A DNA stretch of 7,397 nt from Candidatus Sulfotelmatobacter sp. GTDB taxonomy: Bacteria > Acidobacteriota > Terriglobia > Terriglobales > SbA1. The position numbers and the translations under genes are program-made. Under the pieces are notes generated by a model. That model saw nothing but the letters and a program-made list of their open reading frames with translations. It was not told the origin of the DNA and ran no database searches. The stretch covers positions 1 through 7,397 of the forward strand of contig JASLEQ010000381.1 of assembly GCA_030151135.1 (NCBI GenBank). Reading direction: 5' to 3'. Position 1 is the stretch's first letter; the number at the start of each line of letters is the position of its first letter. Shown one piece after another: positions 5,923 to 7,397 of this stretch.

Positions 5923-6777
5923 ATGGATCTGCCTGTCTACAACACGCTGATCCTTTCGGACCTGCACCTTGGGGCGGAGACGAGTCATGCTCACGAGGCG
6001 ACGCTAGTCCTAAAGCATTGCCGCTTTCAGCGGCTCATACTACTGGGCGACATTTTTGCCGACCTCAATTTCGCCCGCCTGAAAAAAGAACACTGGAAAT
6101 TCCTGGGACTCATCCGCAAGCTCTCCAATCCGAAGCGCGGCGTCGAGGTCGTTTGGGTGGAAGGAAACCATGACCACGGCCTCACCGACATCATGTCGCA
6201 CCTGGTCGGCGTCCGCGTTTACCAGGCTTATCGTTGGATGTATCGCGGGCTGCGCCATGTGGCGATCCATGGCCATCAGTTCGACGGATTCCAGGTCAAC
6301 AATGTCCGGATGAGCCGATGGGGCACGTCGCTCTATCTGCAACTGCAGAAGATGGATTTCAAGCGCAAGCCCATCGTTCGCATGATCGATCGGCTCAATA
6401 CCCGCTGGCTGCGGATGTCGTCGAAAGTGTCCGGCGGCGCCATCGCTTACGCGAAGCGTTACGACGCACAACGCATCTTCTGCGGCCACACACATCAGGC
6501 ATTAAACGTTGAGCAGGACGGCATCAGCTACTACAACTCTGGCGGATGGGTCGATTCGCGGCTCACTTATTTAACGATCGACGAAACGGGGGTCAAGATC
6601 CATGAATACGACAACACTGCATTCGACAAGCACGAATCCGAGCAGCACGAACCGGAAGAGCGAACTTACGATCGTGATACCGGCGAAGAACGAGGCGAAG
6701 CTGATCCCGAGGCTGCTGACTTCGCTGACGACTCAGGATTACTCGAAGATGTCGAGTACGAGGGTATTAGTCGCTGA
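5923..6777 (+). CDS. LpxH-like metallophosphoesterase (UDP-2,3-diacylglucosamine diphosphatase family)
   Basis: This 284-residue protein has all the calcineurin-like metal-binding motifs in order: SDLHLG (12-17), LGDIF (41-45), GNHDHG (81-86), HGHQFD (116-121) and GHTHQA (188-193), followed by YYNSGGWVDSRLTYL (203-217). The GGAIAYAKRYDAQ segment (171-183) before the GHTH motif and the YYNSGGW strand are typical of the LpxH-like subgroup. LpxH cleaves UDP-2,3-diacylglucosamine to lipid X plus UMP in lipid A synthesis at the inner membrane. Whether this paralog does so, or cleaves another nucleotide diphosphate, cannot be settled here. The catalytic domain ends near residue 230. The remaining 54 or so residues are strongly acidic, low in complexity, and lie almost entirely in the overlap with the next gene. 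CGGAG sits only one base before the ATG, an unusually short spacing, but no better start precedes SDLHLG. Confidence 0.85.
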   Translation: MDLPVYNTLILSDLHLGAETSHAHEATLVLKHCRFQRLILLGDIFADLNFARLKKEHWKFLGLIRKLSNPKRGVEVVWVEGNHDHGLTDIMSHLVGVRVYQAYRWMYRGLRHVAIHGHQFDGFQVNNVRMSRWGTSLYLQLQKMDFKRKPIVRMIDRLNTRWLRMSSKVSGGAIAYAKRYDAQRIFCGHTHQALNVEQDGISYYNSGGWVDSRLTYLTIDETGVKIHEYDNTAFDKHESEQHEPEERTYDRDTGEERGEADPEAADFADDSGLLEDVEYEGISR

Positions 6778-7390
6778 CGCGAATTCCACGGATGGCACGC
6801 CCGAAATCGTAATGAGCTTTCGCGATCGCCTGAATGTCGGCGTCATCCGCGGAGGCATGCCTTCCGTCGGACGCAATCAGGGAGCGGCGCAAGCCGACAG
6901 CGCATACGTCCTGTTCCTCGATGCCGATATTGAACTGGCTGATAATTCACTTATCCGGCGCTGCATGGAGAAGGCGCTCTCGCAGCAGTTGCAGTGCGTG
7001 ACGACAAATATCATCTGCCGAGAGGGCAGTTGGGTCGACAAACTCTTCTACGCTGCCAACGATTGCTTCCAGTATCTGTCGTACCTGCACCGTCCGTTTG
7101 CCACCGGAATGTTTATGCTGTTTGACCGCAAGAGATTCTGGGAGCTTGGCGGATTCCATGAGCAGATTCTGTTCGCCGAGGACTACAAGTTGAGCCAGCA
7201 GGTCGACCGCAAACGTTTTGCCGTCGTCCGGGGCGGCGTCTACACCACCAATCGACGCTTCAAGCGCATGGGACACCTCAAGGTCGGATGGCTCTTCCTC
7301 AAGACCGCGTTGAACTATTGGAATGAAAAGTATTTCCTACGGGATCATAAGTACTGGGCTAATGAAGCCGACGGTATGCCGCCGGCGTAG
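6602..7390 (+). CDS. Family 2 glycosyltransferase (GT-A fold)
   Basis: This 262-residue protein has the GT2 signature order: TIVIPAKNEAKLIPRLL (23-39), VLVADANSTDGTPEI (55-69; the nucleotide-binding Asp and DGT), GRNQGAAQA (90-98), the DXD-type metal motif FLDADIE (105-111), FATGMFMLFDRKRF (166-179), GGF (183-185) and the likely catalytic AEDYKLSQQ (192-200). Enzymes of this type transfer a sugar from a nucleotide sugar to a lipid or glycan acceptor at the cytoplasmic face; donor and acceptor are unknown. No convincing transmembrane helix is seen. The ATG at 6602 lies inside the phosphoesterase gene, giving a 176-nt overlap in another frame. The next in-frame Met (residue 50) would delete the conserved VIPAKNE strand. 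The upstream GGGGG/AAG is a poor ribosome-binding site, so translational coupling is likely. Residues 1-20 are Ser/Thr/Asn-rich and not family-conserved. The stop is seven bases from the window end. Confidence 0.88.
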   Translation: MNTTTLHSTSTNPSSTNRKSELTIVIPAKNEAKLIPRLLTSLTTQDYSKMSSTRVLVADANSTDGTPEIVMSFRDRLNVGVIRGGMPSVGRNQGAAQADSAYVLFLDADIELADNSLIRRCMEKALSQQLQCVTTNIICREGSWVDKLFYAANDCFQYLSYLHRPFATGMFMLFDRKRFWELGGFHEQILFAEDYKLSQQVDRKRFAVVRGGVYTTNRRFKRMGHLKVGWLFLKTALNYWNEKYFLRDHKYWANEADGMPPA

Positions 7391-7397
7391 CGTATTG

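Overview
The window looks like chromosomal DNA of a GC-rich, Gram-negative environmental bacterium, most likely an acidobacterium. This is inferred from gene style, not from a database match: secreted YVTN and lactonase-like propellers, a CGNR regulator, an exported acetamidase-family protein and an LpxH-like phosphoesterase occur together. No mobile element, CRISPR array, tRNA or rRNA was seen.

Layout. Bases 1-441 hold the 3' part of a CGNR zinc-finger transcription regulator (+). It converges on a secreted seven-repeat YVTN propeller (518-1462, -), with a strong perfect hairpin between the two. A 404-bp spacer without a convincing gene separates the YVTN gene from a divergent gene for an exported acetamidase/formamidase-family protein (1867-2868, +). 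Next come two tandem paralogous genes for secreted propeller proteins (3092-4249 and 4518-5657, +). Each has its own leader and a hairpin terminator candidate, so they look like separately transcribed duplicates rather than one operon. The last unit is an LpxH-like metallophosphoesterase (5923-6777, +) whose final 176 nt overlap, in another frame, the start of a family 2 glycosyltransferase (6602-7390, +).

How the genes relate. The middle of the window is an export-oriented cluster: four neighbouring products carry Sec-type signal peptides, and three of them are predicted seven-bladed propellers from two sequence families. No shared pathway can be shown. The phosphoesterase and glycosyltransferase are the only pair likely to be translated together, and a role in envelope lipid or glycan metabolism is a reasonable inference. 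Four starts were moved downstream from the longest open frame, because ribosome-binding sites and signal peptides favour the inner codons.

Most worth a second look: the long out-of-phase overlap of the last two genes; the tandem propeller paralogs, whose seven blade motifs can be counted directly; and a leader upstream of the first paralog in which one segment can pair with three alternative partners. I see no clearly new multi-gene system.
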